Source of the DNA: Paraburkholderia adhaesiva
GTDB taxonomy: Bacteria > Pseudomonadota > Gammaproteobacteria > Burkholderiales > Burkholderiaceae
Assembly: GCF_021390575.1 (NCBI RefSeq)
Contig: NZ_JAJEJQ010000002.1
Span: 1,302,001 to 1,366,000 of the forward strand
Length of the DNA stretch: 64,000 nucleotides
Reading direction: 5' to 3'
Position numbers and translations under genes: made by a program. Shown here piece by piece: positions 25,320 to 34,175 of this stretch. The notes under the pieces are model-generated. The model was given only the letters and a program-made list of their open reading frames with translations, did no database searches and was not told the DNA's origin. How positions within the stretch are numbered: position 1 is the first letter of the stretch; every line of letters begins with the position of its first letter.

Positions 25320-26795
25320 ATGACGAATCAGCCTGTCCAAGCTACGCCCGACGAAAGCGTCGACATGATCATCTTCGGCGGCGGAGGCGATCTGGCCGCG
25401 CGCAAACTGTTGCCCGCGCTCTATATGGCGCATCTGCACGGCAACCTGCCCCCGGAGACGCACATCATCGCCGTGGGCCGCAAGGACTGGACGATCGAGC
25501 AATACCGCGCGTTCATGGAGGAACAGTCGCGCCCCTTCGTCGAAGCCAAGGCTTTCGACAAGGAGGCATGGGAGCGCTTTCTGGCCTTGTTCCAGTATGT
25601 GGTCATCGACGTGAACAATGGCCGCGACTACGCCCGCCTGCTGGAAGCTTCCCGAAAGGACGCGCTGCGCGTGTTCTATCTCTCGACGTCGCCCGAGCTC
25701 TTCACGACGATCTGCGACAACCTCGAGTCTGCGAATCTGCTGGATAAACGTTCGCGCGTCGTACTCGAAAAACCGCTCGGCCATGACCTCGCGTCGGCGA
25801 AGGAGATCAACGAGTCGGTCGGCCGCCATTTCGCGGAGTCGCAGATCTACCGTATCGACCACTATCTCGGCAAGGAGACGGTGCAGAACCTCATGGTGCT
25901 GCGCTTCGGCAATCCGATCTTCGGGCCGTTGTGGCAGGCGCCGTACATTCGCAGCGTGCAGATCACGGTCGCTGAGACCGTGGGCGTGGGCAGCCGCGCG
26001 GGCTTCTACGATCACACCGGCGCGCTTCGCGACATGGTGCAGAACCACCTGCTGCAATTGCTGTGCATCGTCGCGATGGAGCCGCCCGTCTCGCTCGACC
26101 CGGATGCCGTGCGCGACGAAAAGCTCAAGGTACTGCGCTCGCTGCGCCCGATGTCGCTCGCCGACATCGCACGCGACACCGTGCGCGGCCAGTACGGAGC
26201 AGGCGCCGTGGACGGCGGGCCGGTGAAGGGCTACCTCGAAGAGGACAACGTGCCGCCCGGCAGCCGTGCCGAGACCTTCGTCGCGCTGCGCGCACACATC
26301 AACAACTGGCGCTGGGCCAACGTGCCGTTCTTCCTGCGCACGGGCAAGCGCATGCAAACGCGTCAGTCGGAGATCGTGATCGAATTCGCCGATCTGCCGT
26401 TCTCGATCTTCCCGAGCGGTCCGCGCAACTACGGCAACCGCCTCGTGATCCAGCTTCAGCCCGAGGAATCGATCCAGTTGCAGATGCTGGCCAAGGAGCC
26501 CGGCAGCGGTATGAACATGGTGCCGGTGAACCTGAACCTCGATCTGCAGCAGGCTATCCCCGAGCGCCGCGCGGAAGCCTACGAGCGTCTTCTGATCGAC
26601 GTGATCCGCGGCCGTCTCACGCACTTCATGCGCCGCGACGAACTCGAAGCGGCGTGGACATGGGTCGAGCCGATTCTCAACGGCTGGGAACAGCTCGGCG
26701 ACCGGCCGCGCACCTACACGGCAGGCACGTTTGGACCGGCCGCTTCGTCCGCGCTGCTGGCGCGCGAAGGGATGTCGTGGGCCGAGGAAGCCTGA
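25320..26795 (+). CDS. zwf: Glucose-6-phosphate 1-dehydrogenase
   Basis: 491 aa, the usual size. It oxidises glucose 6-phosphate to 6-phosphogluconolactone, feeding the pentose-phosphate and Entner-Doudoroff routes and making NAD(P)H. The dinucleotide loop is IIFGGGGDLAARKLLPAL (note GGGGDLA where GASGDLA is commonest). The catalytic motif YRIDHYLGKETVQNL lies at about 177-190, and EKPLGHD precedes it. C-terminal substrate-domain landmarks include RTGKRM. ATG 25320 is chosen as the first with homology; upstream in-frame codons to 25155 read as noise. Here it stands without pgl, edd or eda, so it may be a second zwf copy (inference). Confidence 0.94.
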   Translation: MTNQPVQATPDESVDMIIFGGGGDLAARKLLPALYMAHLHGNLPPETHIIAVGRKDWTIEQYRAFMEEQSRPFVEAKAFDKEAWERFLALFQYVVIDVNNGRDYARLLEASRKDALRVFYLSTSPELFTTICDNLESANLLDKRSRVVLEKPLGHDLASAKEINESVGRHFAESQIYRIDHYLGKETVQNLMVLRFGNPIFGPLWQAPYIRSVQITVAETVGVGSRAGFYDHTGALRDMVQNHLLQLLCIVAMEPPVSLDPDAVRDEKLKVLRSLRPMSLADIARDTVRGQYGAGAVDGGPVKGYLEEDNVPPGSRAETFVALRAHINNWRWANVPFFLRTGKRMQTRQSEIVIEFADLPFSIFPSGPRNYGNRLVIQLQPEESIQLQMLAKEPGSGMNMVPVNLNLDLQQAIPERRAEAYERLLIDVIRGRLTHFMRRDELEAAWTWVEPILNGWEQLGDRPRTYTAGTFGPAASSALLAREGMSWAEEA

Positions 26796-26829
26796 TCGGG
26801 CTGCATCGACCTCAACCGCATCGCGCGCG

Positions 26830-28161
26830 TCACGCCCCGCTCGGGGCACTCACGCGCGCGTGCATCATCGCTTCGAATGCGTCGGCGATGCGCTGCACGT
26901 AATCGTTCTTGTGCGCGAGTTCGCCGCCGGCGCGCTCGCGATGCACGAGCATCGTCGCGTTCGCTTCGAACACGAACACGCTGCCGTCCGGCAACAGCGT
27001 GAAATCCACACCTGCATAATCGAGATCGAGCCGCTGCCCAATGGCGGCGATCGCCTTCGCGGCACGCTCGCCGAGTGCCGCAGCGGGATCGGCGAGAAAG
27101 CGCGCTTCTTCGTCGAGCTTCCAGTGCACGCCTTCCATGCCCGCGGAGAAGTAGTGGACCATCCAGTTCGGTGAAATCGCTAGATGGTAGGGATACGGCT
27201 CGCGATCGACGAAGACCACGCGGTACTTGCGGTATGAGCCGTCGGCGTCGCGCGTGTCGCGAAAAGCGCTTACGTAGAACGGGCCGGATTGCCCGGCGAG
27301 CGCTGCTTCGAGTTCGACGGGCGTGTCGCAACGAACCAGCCCTTCTCCCCCATGCGTCGCGACAGGGCGCACGAGCAGTGGCAGTTTCAGACCGGCGGAG
27401 TCGATGCGCGCTTGCGCGTGTGCGTCTGCGGCTTCGATACGGATGCAGGGCGCAGTCTGCACGTCAGTTAAACCGCAAAGCAACGCAGGCAGCCGATCAC
27501 GACGCGTGGCCGCCACACGTTCGGGCACGTTAAGCACCGGGCGCGATTCAGCAAGCGTGAATCGCTCGACGCGCGCCTGCAGTGGCGAAGCGATATCGGC
27601 GTCTCCGATGACGTTGAATGCGAGATCGAAGGGCGGCAGCAGCGCGTCTTCGTGCGGTTGGGCGTAGTCGATGGCGTATTTGATACGCGCGTTGTGCGGT
27701 GTCGGCACGAGCAGATCGAACGGCACGTTACCGGCAGAGCGCCCCGCGCACAACAGCAACACCCGGCGCACCGGCTCGCCCGACGATTCCACGTAGACGC
27801 GCTGCAACGCGTACGCGCGGTCGCGGCAACGATCGGCGATGTCGTAGCGGCCCGCCGTCGCGTGAATCGCCGCGAGATTCTGCCAGGCAGCGGCCTGCGC
27901 TGCGTCCAGATTGAGCGCGAGTTCGTACCAGCGCTGGGCGCTCGCGTGATCGCCCTTCATGAAGTAGCCCGTCGCCACCATGGCGATGCGGGACGCCCCG
28001 TCCGATGCGGTGCCTGTCGAGTGCGCGTCGAGTGCTTCGGCGGCGATCAGATGCGCGAGCGCGTCAAGTTCGTCGCCGATGGCACGCGCGCGTTGCGCCT
28101 CGTCGCGATGCTGGGAAGGTGTATCGGTTAAGGCGGAAAGCAGAGCGTCGGTCATCGGCAT
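26830..28161 (-). CDS. TPR repeat plus ATP-grasp ligase-like protein of unknown function
   Basis: 443 aa. Residues 20-125 are helical with TPR character (GYFMKGDHASAQRWYELALN, AAAWQNLAAIHATAGRYDIA). From about 130 a RimK/D-Ala-ligase-like ATP-grasp fold follows: RRVLLLCAGRSAGNVPFDLL, FDLAFNVIGDAD, RPVLNVPERVAATRRDRL, the ATP-binding LPLLVRPVATHGGEGLVR, YRKYRVVFVDREPYPYHLAI and the metal site LDYAGVDFTLLPDGSVFVFE then ANATM. The chemistry should be an ATP-driven carboxylate-amine ligation. No peptide precursor or biosynthetic partner is adjacent. The pairing of TPR with ATP-grasp suggests a protein or peptide substrate (inference). Confidence 0.8.
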   Translation of the reverse strand: MPMTDALLSALTDTPSQHRDEAQRARAIGDELDALAHLIAAEALDAHSTGTASDGASRIAMVATGYFMKGDHASAQRWYELALNLDAAQAAAWQNLAAIHATAGRYDIADRCRDRAYALQRVYVESSGEPVRRVLLLCAGRSAGNVPFDLLVPTPHNARIKYAIDYAQPHEDALLPPFDLAFNVIGDADIASPLQARVERFTLAESRPVLNVPERVAATRRDRLPALLCGLTDVQTAPCIRIEAADAHAQARIDSAGLKLPLLVRPVATHGGEGLVRCDTPVELEAALAGQSGPFYVSAFRDTRDADGSYRKYRVVFVDREPYPYHLAISPNWMVHYFSAGMEGVHWKLDEEARFLADPAAALGERAAKAIAAIGQRLDLDYAGVDFTLLPDGSVFVFEANATMLVHRERAGGELAHKNDYVQRIADAFEAMMHARVSAPSGA

Positions 28162-28284
28162 GCCCGCGTCGTGCGGGCCGGCAGTGGGCGAAGCGTGAAG
28201 TCTAACGGCCCGCGCAGGACCTACGCAAAGTCCGCCAGCTCGCCATCGCGCTGCGCTTGAACGTGCCGGAATGGTCCGCCGAAA

Positions 28285-28419
28285 TCAGGGACGAAAAATG
28301 TCCAGACCCGCAAACGCCACCACGCCGCTCACCGCGATCATGGGCACCGAATGCCGGCCAAGGAACAGGATGGCTGCCGCAAGCCAGGTGGAAAGGCAAA
28401 AAGCGCCGATGCGCCGCAT
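28285..28419 (-). CDS. Possible 44-aa membrane protein
   Basis: From ATG 28419 the product is RRIGAFCLSTWLAAAILFLG plus a second hydrophobic stretch VPMIAVSGVVAFAGL, giving two short membrane segments with a positively charged start. The frame stays open upstream to 28470. RBS is weak. It lies in the divergent gap between the TPR/ATP-grasp gene and the acetoacetyl-CoA synthetase gene. Small hydrophobic genes like this are often real but unannotated; support is limited. Confidence 0.35.
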   Translation of the reverse strand: MRRIGAFCLSTWLAAAILFLGRHSVPMIAVSGVVAFAGLDIFRP

Positions 28420-28628
28420 GATGAAACCCCGTATCTGTAACGCGTCATTATCTCCCCGGTTCACCATCACGCGCAGCCGCGAGCGCAGCGAGTCGGCGTT
28501 TAACCGGGTGGTGTGGGGGGTACGAAAAATGGTACCAAATGGCCCACCTGGAAAAAACGCGGCAAATCCGCCCTGTCACGGGACGGTACCTGATCGCCGC
28601 TCACCGCCTTGCTGGAGAAACCAATAAC

Positions 28629-30635
28629 GTGAATATGCCCAACGACGCCCATTCACAGCCCGCGTGGACGCCCTCGCCCGAGACCGTCGCACGCGCGCGC
28701 GTCATCGAATTCACGCAGTGGCTCGCGAACGAGCGCGATCTTTCGTTCAACGACTACGACGCGCTCTGGCGCTGGTCGGTCGACGATATCGACGCTTTCT
28801 GGTCGGCGATCTGGGACTGGGCCGGCATCGCATCGGACACGCCTCGCGGCAAGGCGCTCGCCGATGCCGCCATGCCCGGCGCACGCTGGTTTCCCGGCGT
28901 GCAGTTGAACTACGTCGCACAGGTGTTCCGCCACGCCACGCCCGCGTGGCCAGCCATCGTTCATCGCAACGAGGCCGGCCGGGACGGCGAGATGAGCTGG
29001 GCCGAACTGGAGCGCCAGGTGGCCGCCCTCGCCGCCACGCTGCGTGGCATGGGCGTGCAGCGCGGCGACCGCGTCGTGGCGTTCATGCCCAACATCCCGC
29101 AAACCGTGGTCGCGTTCCTCGCGACCGCGAGCGTCGGTGCGATCTGGTCGGTCTGTGCGCCCGACATGGGCCGACTCGCAGTGCTCGACCGCTTCCGCCA
29201 GATCGAGCCCATGGTGATGATCGCCGTCGATGGCTACGAATACGCGGGCAAGTCATACGACCGCCGCACACTGCTGCGCGAGCTACTCGACGAACTGCCG
29301 AGCGTGCGCCACGTCGTGCTCGTGCCGAATCTCGATACGAACGCGAATGCCAGCGAATACACCACCGATTCGAGGCACACCGTCGCCTGGGCCGACGCCA
29401 TCGCGGGCAATGCGCGGCTCGAACCCGTCTCGCTCCCCTTCGATCACCCTTTGTGGATCGTGTATTCGTCGGGCACGACCGGGCTGCCCAAGCCCATCGT
29501 TCACTCGCATGGCGGCATCGTGCTGGAGCACGTGAAGATCGCGGCGTTGCATCTCGATCTGCGCCCCGGTGATCGCTACAACTGGTATTCGAGCACCGGC
29601 TGGATCATGTGGAACCTCCAGGTGGGCGGCCTGCTCGTCGGCGCGACGCTCTGCCTCTACGACGGCAGTCCGGGCTACCCCGACCTCGGCGCGCTCTGGC
29701 GTTTCATCGGCGATGCGCGCGTCGATTTCTTCGGCGCGGGCGCTGCGTTCTTTCAATCGTGCCTGAAGGCGGGTGTCGAACCGCGCCACGTATCCGGACT
29801 GTCGCATTTGCGCGCGGTCGGCTCGACCGGCTCGCCGCTGCCGCCCGAAGCCTACCGATGGATCCTCGATCATGTCGGCGACGTGTGGATCGACACGATA
29901 GCGGGCGGTACCGATTTCGCCGGATGCTTCCTGGCGGGCGTGCCGACGCTGCCGGTCTGGCTCGGCGAAATGCAGTGCCGCTGCCTCGGCGCGCGCGTCG
30001 AAGCGTTCGACGACGCGGGCAAGCCGGTGATCGACGAAGTCGGCGAACTGGTCTGCACGGCGCCGATGCCGTCGATGCCACTGCGCTTCTGGAACGACAC
30101 CAACGACACGCGCTATCGCAACAGCTATTTCGACGTCTGGCCCGGCGTGTGGCGCCACGGCGACTGGCTGCGCATCACGGCGCACGGCGGCGCGATCATC
30201 TACGGCCGATCCGACGCGACCATCAATCGCCACGGCATCCGCATGGGGACGAGCGAGTTGTATCGCGCGGTGGAGGACCTGCCGGAGGTGCTGGACAGTC
30301 TCGTGGTCGACCTCGAATACCTGGGCCGCGAATCGTACATGCCGCTCTTCATCGTGCTGCGGCCTGATCATGTGCTGACACCCGAATTGGCGACAACGAT
30401 CCGCGAGCGAATCAAGGTCGCACTTTCCGCGCGCCACGTACCCGACGAGATATTTCAGGTGGAGGGCGTGCCGCGCACTCTTTCGGGCAAGAAGATGGAA
30501 CTGCCGGTCAAGAAGCTGCTGTTCGGCCAGCCACTCGATAAAGTCGCCAATCCGGGAACGATGGCCAACCCGGAAACACTGGCCTGGTTCGACGCGTTCG
30601 CGCGAACGATGGACGAGCGTCGGGCAAAATGCTGA
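28629..30635 (+). CDS. Acetoacetyl-CoA synthetase (acetoacetate-CoA ligase)
   Basis: About 668 aa, the family's length. It activates acetoacetate with ATP and CoA, feeding ketone-body carbon and polyhydroxybutyrate turnover. Adenylate-forming motifs: A3 WIVYSSGTTGLPKPIVHSHG, A5-type STGSPLPPEAYRW, A7 HGDWLRITAHGGAIIYGRSD, A8 INRHGIRMGTSELYRAVE and the A10 lysine in RTLSGKKMELPVKKLL. The region WYSSTGWIMWNLQVGGLLVG is typical of acetoacetyl-CoA rather than acetyl-CoA synthetases. GTG 28629 is favoured by GGAG 11 bases upstream; ATG 28635 is the alternative. Confidence 0.9.
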   Translation: MNMPNDAHSQPAWTPSPETVARARVIEFTQWLANERDLSFNDYDALWRWSVDDIDAFWSAIWDWAGIASDTPRGKALADAAMPGARWFPGVQLNYVAQVFRHATPAWPAIVHRNEAGRDGEMSWAELERQVAALAATLRGMGVQRGDRVVAFMPNIPQTVVAFLATASVGAIWSVCAPDMGRLAVLDRFRQIEPMVMIAVDGYEYAGKSYDRRTLLRELLDELPSVRHVVLVPNLDTNANASEYTTDSRHTVAWADAIAGNARLEPVSLPFDHPLWIVYSSGTTGLPKPIVHSHGGIVLEHVKIAALHLDLRPGDRYNWYSSTGWIMWNLQVGGLLVGATLCLYDGSPGYPDLGALWRFIGDARVDFFGAGAAFFQSCLKAGVEPRHVSGLSHLRAVGSTGSPLPPEAYRWILDHVGDVWIDTIAGGTDFAGCFLAGVPTLPVWLGEMQCRCLGARVEAFDDAGKPVIDEVGELVCTAPMPSMPLRFWNDTNDTRYRNSYFDVWPGVWRHGDWLRITAHGGAIIYGRSDATINRHGIRMGTSELYRAVEDLPEVLDSLVVDLEYLGRESYMPLFIVLRPDHVLTPELATTIRERIKVALSARHVPDEIFQVEGVPRTLSGKKMELPVKKLLFGQPLDKVANPGTMANPETLAWFDAFARTMDERRAKC

Positions 30636-30665
30636 AGCGCTCAAGCCCGCCCGCCTCTGTCGCGC

Positions 30666-30694
30666 GGCGGGCGGCGGGCGGCGGGCGGCGGCGG
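30666..30694 (+). repeat. GGCGGGC microsatellite, G-quadruplex-prone
   Basis: A 7-bp unit GGCGGGC is repeated about three times followed by GGC triplets, giving a 29-bp strand with only G and C. Several GGG/GG runs at short spacing could form a G-quadruplex. It lies 30 bp after the acetoacetyl-CoA synthetase stop and 170 bp before the DUF3348 gene. No other feature is seen in 30636-30862. Confidence 0.7.
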
Positions 30695-30862
30695 TACACG
30701 TGCCCCGCATCGCCCTTCCCGACGACGGACATCCCGCTCTACAACGCGTGTGCGAGGCGCATCGGCCGGGTCAACTGAGTCGACGTCCGCCCGCCGCAAT
30801 CGACGCTCTTTAGGTCGAAAACGCGCCAGCGTGTAAACTGCTGCCTTTTTTCCTTTCGTAGC

Positions 30863-31597
30863 ATGGTGCAAGCCCCCCAGCGTACCGCGCTGAACGCACC
30901 GGCGCTCGCGCGCCTGCTCGCGCAACTGGCCGACACCAGTGTTGCCGAATCGTCGCAATCGCTCCCGGACCGCCTGAGCCAGTGGCTCGGCTGGACCGAT
31001 GCCATCGCGCTGTCCGCGGCGCTGAACGGCGAGCCGCCGGGTGTCGCGGCTGGCGCACGCGCGTTCGGACGCGATGACGCGACCCTCTGCGCGAGCGTAC
31101 GCAGCGCCTTGACGCGGACGATCACCCGCGAGCTTGCGCCCGCCCCGACCCGGCGCGACGCCCGTGGAGCGCCCCCGGCCGCCCCGGCGGACGAGCGCGC
31201 CGACTACGCGGAATATCGCCAGCGCTATCTGTCCCTCCAGCAGGCGATGGAAACAGATATCGGCCAGTTGCGCGCCCGTCTGCGCGTGATGCTGGCCGCC
31301 AAAACGCCAACGCTCGCCCGCCTCGCCGCAGTGGACGCGATCATGGAGCGTTCGCTCGGCGCGCGTGAGCGGAGTCTGCTGGCTTCGGTGCCCGCGTTGC
31401 TCGGTGCGCGCTTCGAGCGCCTGCGCGCAGCGGATGAGGCACTGGCCGCCGCGCAGGCCGACGGGGAATCCGCAGCGTCCACGCCCGGCGCGTGGCTCGA
31501 CGGGTTCCGCAAGGAAATGCAGAGCGTGTTGCTCGCCGAACTCGAAGTTCGGTTTCAACCGGTGGAAGGACTGCTCGCAGCCCTTCGCGCCCGCTAA
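30863..31597 (+). CDS. DUF3348 family protein, first gene of the predicted motor operon
   Basis: 244 aa, no signal peptide or membrane helix, mostly helical. It has a disordered Pro/Ala-rich middle (APAPTRRDARGAPPAAPADE) and a helical C-terminal half (YLSLQQAMETDIGQLRARLR, LARLAAVDAIMERSLGARER, EMQSVLLAELEVRFQPVEGL). In Burkholderia and relatives DUF3348 genes sit directly before DUF802 genes, as here (11 bp apart). Function unknown; a cytoplasmic partner or assembly factor for the membrane complex is a guess from position. Confidence 0.85.
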   Translation: MVQAPQRTALNAPALARLLAQLADTSVAESSQSLPDRLSQWLGWTDAIALSAALNGEPPGVAAGARAFGRDDATLCASVRSALTRTITRELAPAPTRRDARGAPPAAPADERADYAEYRQRYLSLQQAMETDIGQLRARLRVMLAAKTPTLARLAAVDAIMERSLGARERSLLASVPALLGARFERLRAADEALAAAQADGESAASTPGAWLDGFRKEMQSVLLAELEVRFQPVEGLLAALRAR

Positions 31598-31607
31598 CCA
31601 AGACGTT

Positions 31608-34175
31608 ATGTCCCGATTCCGTTTCGACCTCGTAGTTTTTCTGGCCGGCCTGGCCGCCGTTTGCTGGATCGCCTTCGGCTATCTCGGCTCGAATCCGCTG
31701 GCGCTTGCCGTCACGTTACTGATCGGCGCCTGCTATGTCGCGGGCGCGCTCGAACTGCGGCGCTATTCGCAAGCGACCGCTACGCTCCAGCAAGCCGTGG
31801 CGTCGCTCTCCGAACCGCCCGCGACGCTCGACGCCTGGCTCGACCGGCTTCATCCCGGACTGCGCGGGGCGGTGCGCCTGCGCGTGATGGGTGAACGCGT
31901 CGCCTTGCCCGGCCCCGCGCTAACGCCGTATCTGGTCGGCCTGCTCGTCCTGCTCGGGATGCTCGGCACGCTACTCGGCATGGTCGCCACGCTCAAGGGC
32001 ACGGGCGCGGCGCTTCAGAGCGCGACGGACCCGCTTGCGATCCGCGCGTCGCTCGCCGCGCCGGTCAAGGGCCTTGGCTTCGCCTTCGGCACATCCATCG
32101 CGGGCGTGGCGACGTCGGCCATGCTCGGCCTGATGTCGGCGCTTGCCCGCCGCCAACGCAGCGAGGCTGCGGAGCCGCTCGACACAAAGATCGCGACGAC
32201 CCTGCGTGTGTTCTCGCATGCGCATCAGCGCGACGCGAGCTTCAAGCTGATGCAGCGGCAGGCCGAGGCGATGCCCGTTCTCGTCGATCGCCTTCAGGCG
32301 ATGATGCAAGCCATCGAGCAACAGAGCCTCGCCCTGAACGAACGTCAGATCGCCATGCAGCAGCAGTTCCTCGGCAAGACCGAGGCGACTTATGCGGAAC
32401 TCGCCGGCTTTGTCGCGCGCTCGCTCAAGGAAAGCGCCGCCGACGGCGCTAGAGCCGCGAGCGCCGCAATCCAGCCCGTCGTGGAGACCACGATGGCAAG
32501 CCTCAAAGCCGAAACGGCCGCGCTGCACAGCGTCGTGACGCAAGCGGTCGAGCGCCAGCTTGCCGGACTCTCTGGCGGCCTCGAAACGACGACCGCCGCC
32601 GTATCGACGCTCTGGCACGACGCGCTCGCGGATCACCGCCGGTCGAACGATGCGCTCGCCGCCGATCTGCGCACATCGCTGGATCGCTACGCCGAAACCT
32701 TCGAGCAACGTTCGGCGGGTCTGCTCGACGGTGTGGCCGCGCGTCTCGACAACGCGGCGGGTACGGTGTCGGAAAAATGGAGCGAGGCGTTGGCGTTGCA
32801 GTCGAGCACCAGCGAAAAACTCGCTGCAAACCATGAGCAGGCGCTCTCCGCGGTTGCTGCGACGTTCGAGCAACGCGCGGCGGCGTTGCTGCACACCGTG
32901 GACGAATCGCACACGAAGCTGCAATCGAGCCTCGCGTCCGGCGACGAGGCGCGGCTCGCCGCATGGCGCGAGAGCGTTGCCTCGATGAGCGCGACGCTGC
33001 GCGAGCACTGGGACGGCGCAGCCGCGCAAACCGTCGACCGGCAACAGGCAATCTGCGACACGCTGGAACGCACCGCGAGCACCGTCACGGCGCAGACGCA
33101 GGCTCAGGCGCGCGACACGATCGAGAGTGTCGCCTCGATGAGCGCGACGCTGCGCGAACACTGGGACGGTGCAGCCGCGCAAACTGCCGACCGGCAGCAG
33201 GCGATCTGCGACACGCTGGAACGCACCGCGAGCGCCATCACGGCGCAGACGCAGGCCCAGGCGCGCGACACGATCGAGAGCGTCGCCTCGATGAGCGCGA
33301 CGCTGCGCGAGCACTGGGACGGCGCAGCCGCGCAAACCGCCGAACGGCAGCAGGCAATTTGCGACACGCTGGAACGCACCGCGAGCGCCATCACGGCGCA
33401 GACGCAAGCCCAAGCACGCGATACGATCGAGAGCGTCGCTTCGATGAGCGCGACGCTTCGCGAGCACCTGGACGGCGCAGCCGCGCAAACGGCCGACCGG
33501 CAACAGGCGATCTGCGACACGCTGGAGCGCACCGCAAACGCAATCACGGCGCAGACGCAGGCCCAGGCGCGCGACACGATCGACGAGATCGGGCGGCTCG
33601 TACAGGCGGCATCGGAAGCGCCGCGCGCCGCCGCTGAGGTTGTCGCCGAACTACGACAGAAGCTCTCAGACAGCATGGCGCGCGACAACGCGATGCTCGA
33701 AGAACGCAGCCGCCTGCTCACCACACTCGAAACCCTGCTCGACGCCGTGAATCACGCGTCCACGCAACAGCGCGGCGCGATCGATGCGCTCGTCGGCACG
33801 TCGGCGGACCTGCTCGAACGCGTCGGCAAACGATTCACCGATCGTGTGGAATCCGAAGTAAGCCAACTCGACGGTATTGCCGCGCAGGTCACGAGCGGCG
33901 CCATTGAAGTCGCGAGCCTCGGCGACGCGTTCGGCGCCGCCGTACAGGCATTCGGCGAATCGAACGACAAGCTCGTCGCGCATCTGGAGCGTATCGAAGG
34001 CGCACTCGACAAGTCGCTCACACGCAGCGACGAGCAACTTGCCTACTACGTCGCGCAGGCGCGCGAAGTGATCGACCTGAGCATGCTGTCGCAACGGCAG
34101 ATCATGGAAGACCTGCAACAGCTTGCGGATCGGCGCGCCGACGTGCGCGCCGCAGCGGGAGCCGACGCCGAATGA
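31608..34175 (+). CDS. DUF802 protein: MotA/TolQ-like membrane unit with long coiled-coil tail
   Basis: 855 aa. Predicted membrane helices lie at about 8-27, 30-50, 104-129 and 154-180. The last two (PYLVGLLVLLGMLGTLLGMV; GLGFAFGTSIAGVATSAMLG) match the MotA/TolQ/ExbB proton-channel region. Residues 190-855 are a soluble, Ala/Gln/Arg-rich helical tail with heptad character, including four 51-residue tandem repeats at 455-658. TolQ-type subunits form pentamers around a dimer of TolR/MotB subunits and turn ion flow into rotation. The next gene encodes such a MotB-like partner and overlaps by 4 nt (ATGA). A long tail behind a MotA-like core is also seen in ZorA of the Zorya defence system. ATG 31608 has a weak RBS. 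Confidence 0.86.
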   Translation: MSRFRFDLVVFLAGLAAVCWIAFGYLGSNPLALAVTLLIGACYVAGALELRRYSQATATLQQAVASLSEPPATLDAWLDRLHPGLRGAVRLRVMGERVALPGPALTPYLVGLLVLLGMLGTLLGMVATLKGTGAALQSATDPLAIRASLAAPVKGLGFAFGTSIAGVATSAMLGLMSALARRQRSEAAEPLDTKIATTLRVFSHAHQRDASFKLMQRQAEAMPVLVDRLQAMMQAIEQQSLALNERQIAMQQQFLGKTEATYAELAGFVARSLKESAADGARAASAAIQPVVETTMASLKAETAALHSVVTQAVERQLAGLSGGLETTTAAVSTLWHDALADHRRSNDALAADLRTSLDRYAETFEQRSAGLLDGVAARLDNAAGTVSEKWSEALALQSSTSEKLAANHEQALSAVAATFEQRAAALLHTVDESHTKLQSSLASGDEARLAAWRESVASMSATLREHWDGAAAQTVDRQQAICDTLERTASTVTAQTQAQARDTIESVASMSATLREHWDGAAAQTADRQQAICDTLERTASAITAQTQAQARDTIESVASMSATLREHWDGAAAQTAERQQAICDTLERTASAITAQTQAQARDTIESVASMSATLREHLDGAAAQTADRQQAICDTLERTANAITAQTQAQARDTIDEIGRLVQAASEAPRAAAEVVAELRQKLSDSMARDNAMLEERSRLLTTLETLLDAVNHASTQQRGAIDALVGTSADLLERVGKRFTDRVESEVSQLDGIAAQVTSGAIEVASLGDAFGAAVQAFGESNDKLVAHLERIEGALDKSLTRSDEQLAYYVAQAREVIDLSMLSQRQIMEDLQQLADRRADVRAAAGADAE
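32970..33581 (+). repeat. Four tandem 153-bp coding repeats in the DUF802 gene
   Basis: Units start at 32970, 33123, 33276 and 33429, each exactly 153 bp (51 codons) and in reading frame. Each encodes a helix pair around SMSATLREHWDGAAAQT and RQQAICDTLERTAS. They differ by few substitutions (e.g. W to L in unit 4). The near identity suggests recent expansion or ongoing homogenisation, so copy number may vary between strains and tail length with it. Confidence 0.95.

Noticed and set aside
32970..33581. CRISPR array
   Set aside because: The 153-bp units are contiguous, in frame and coding, with no spacers.
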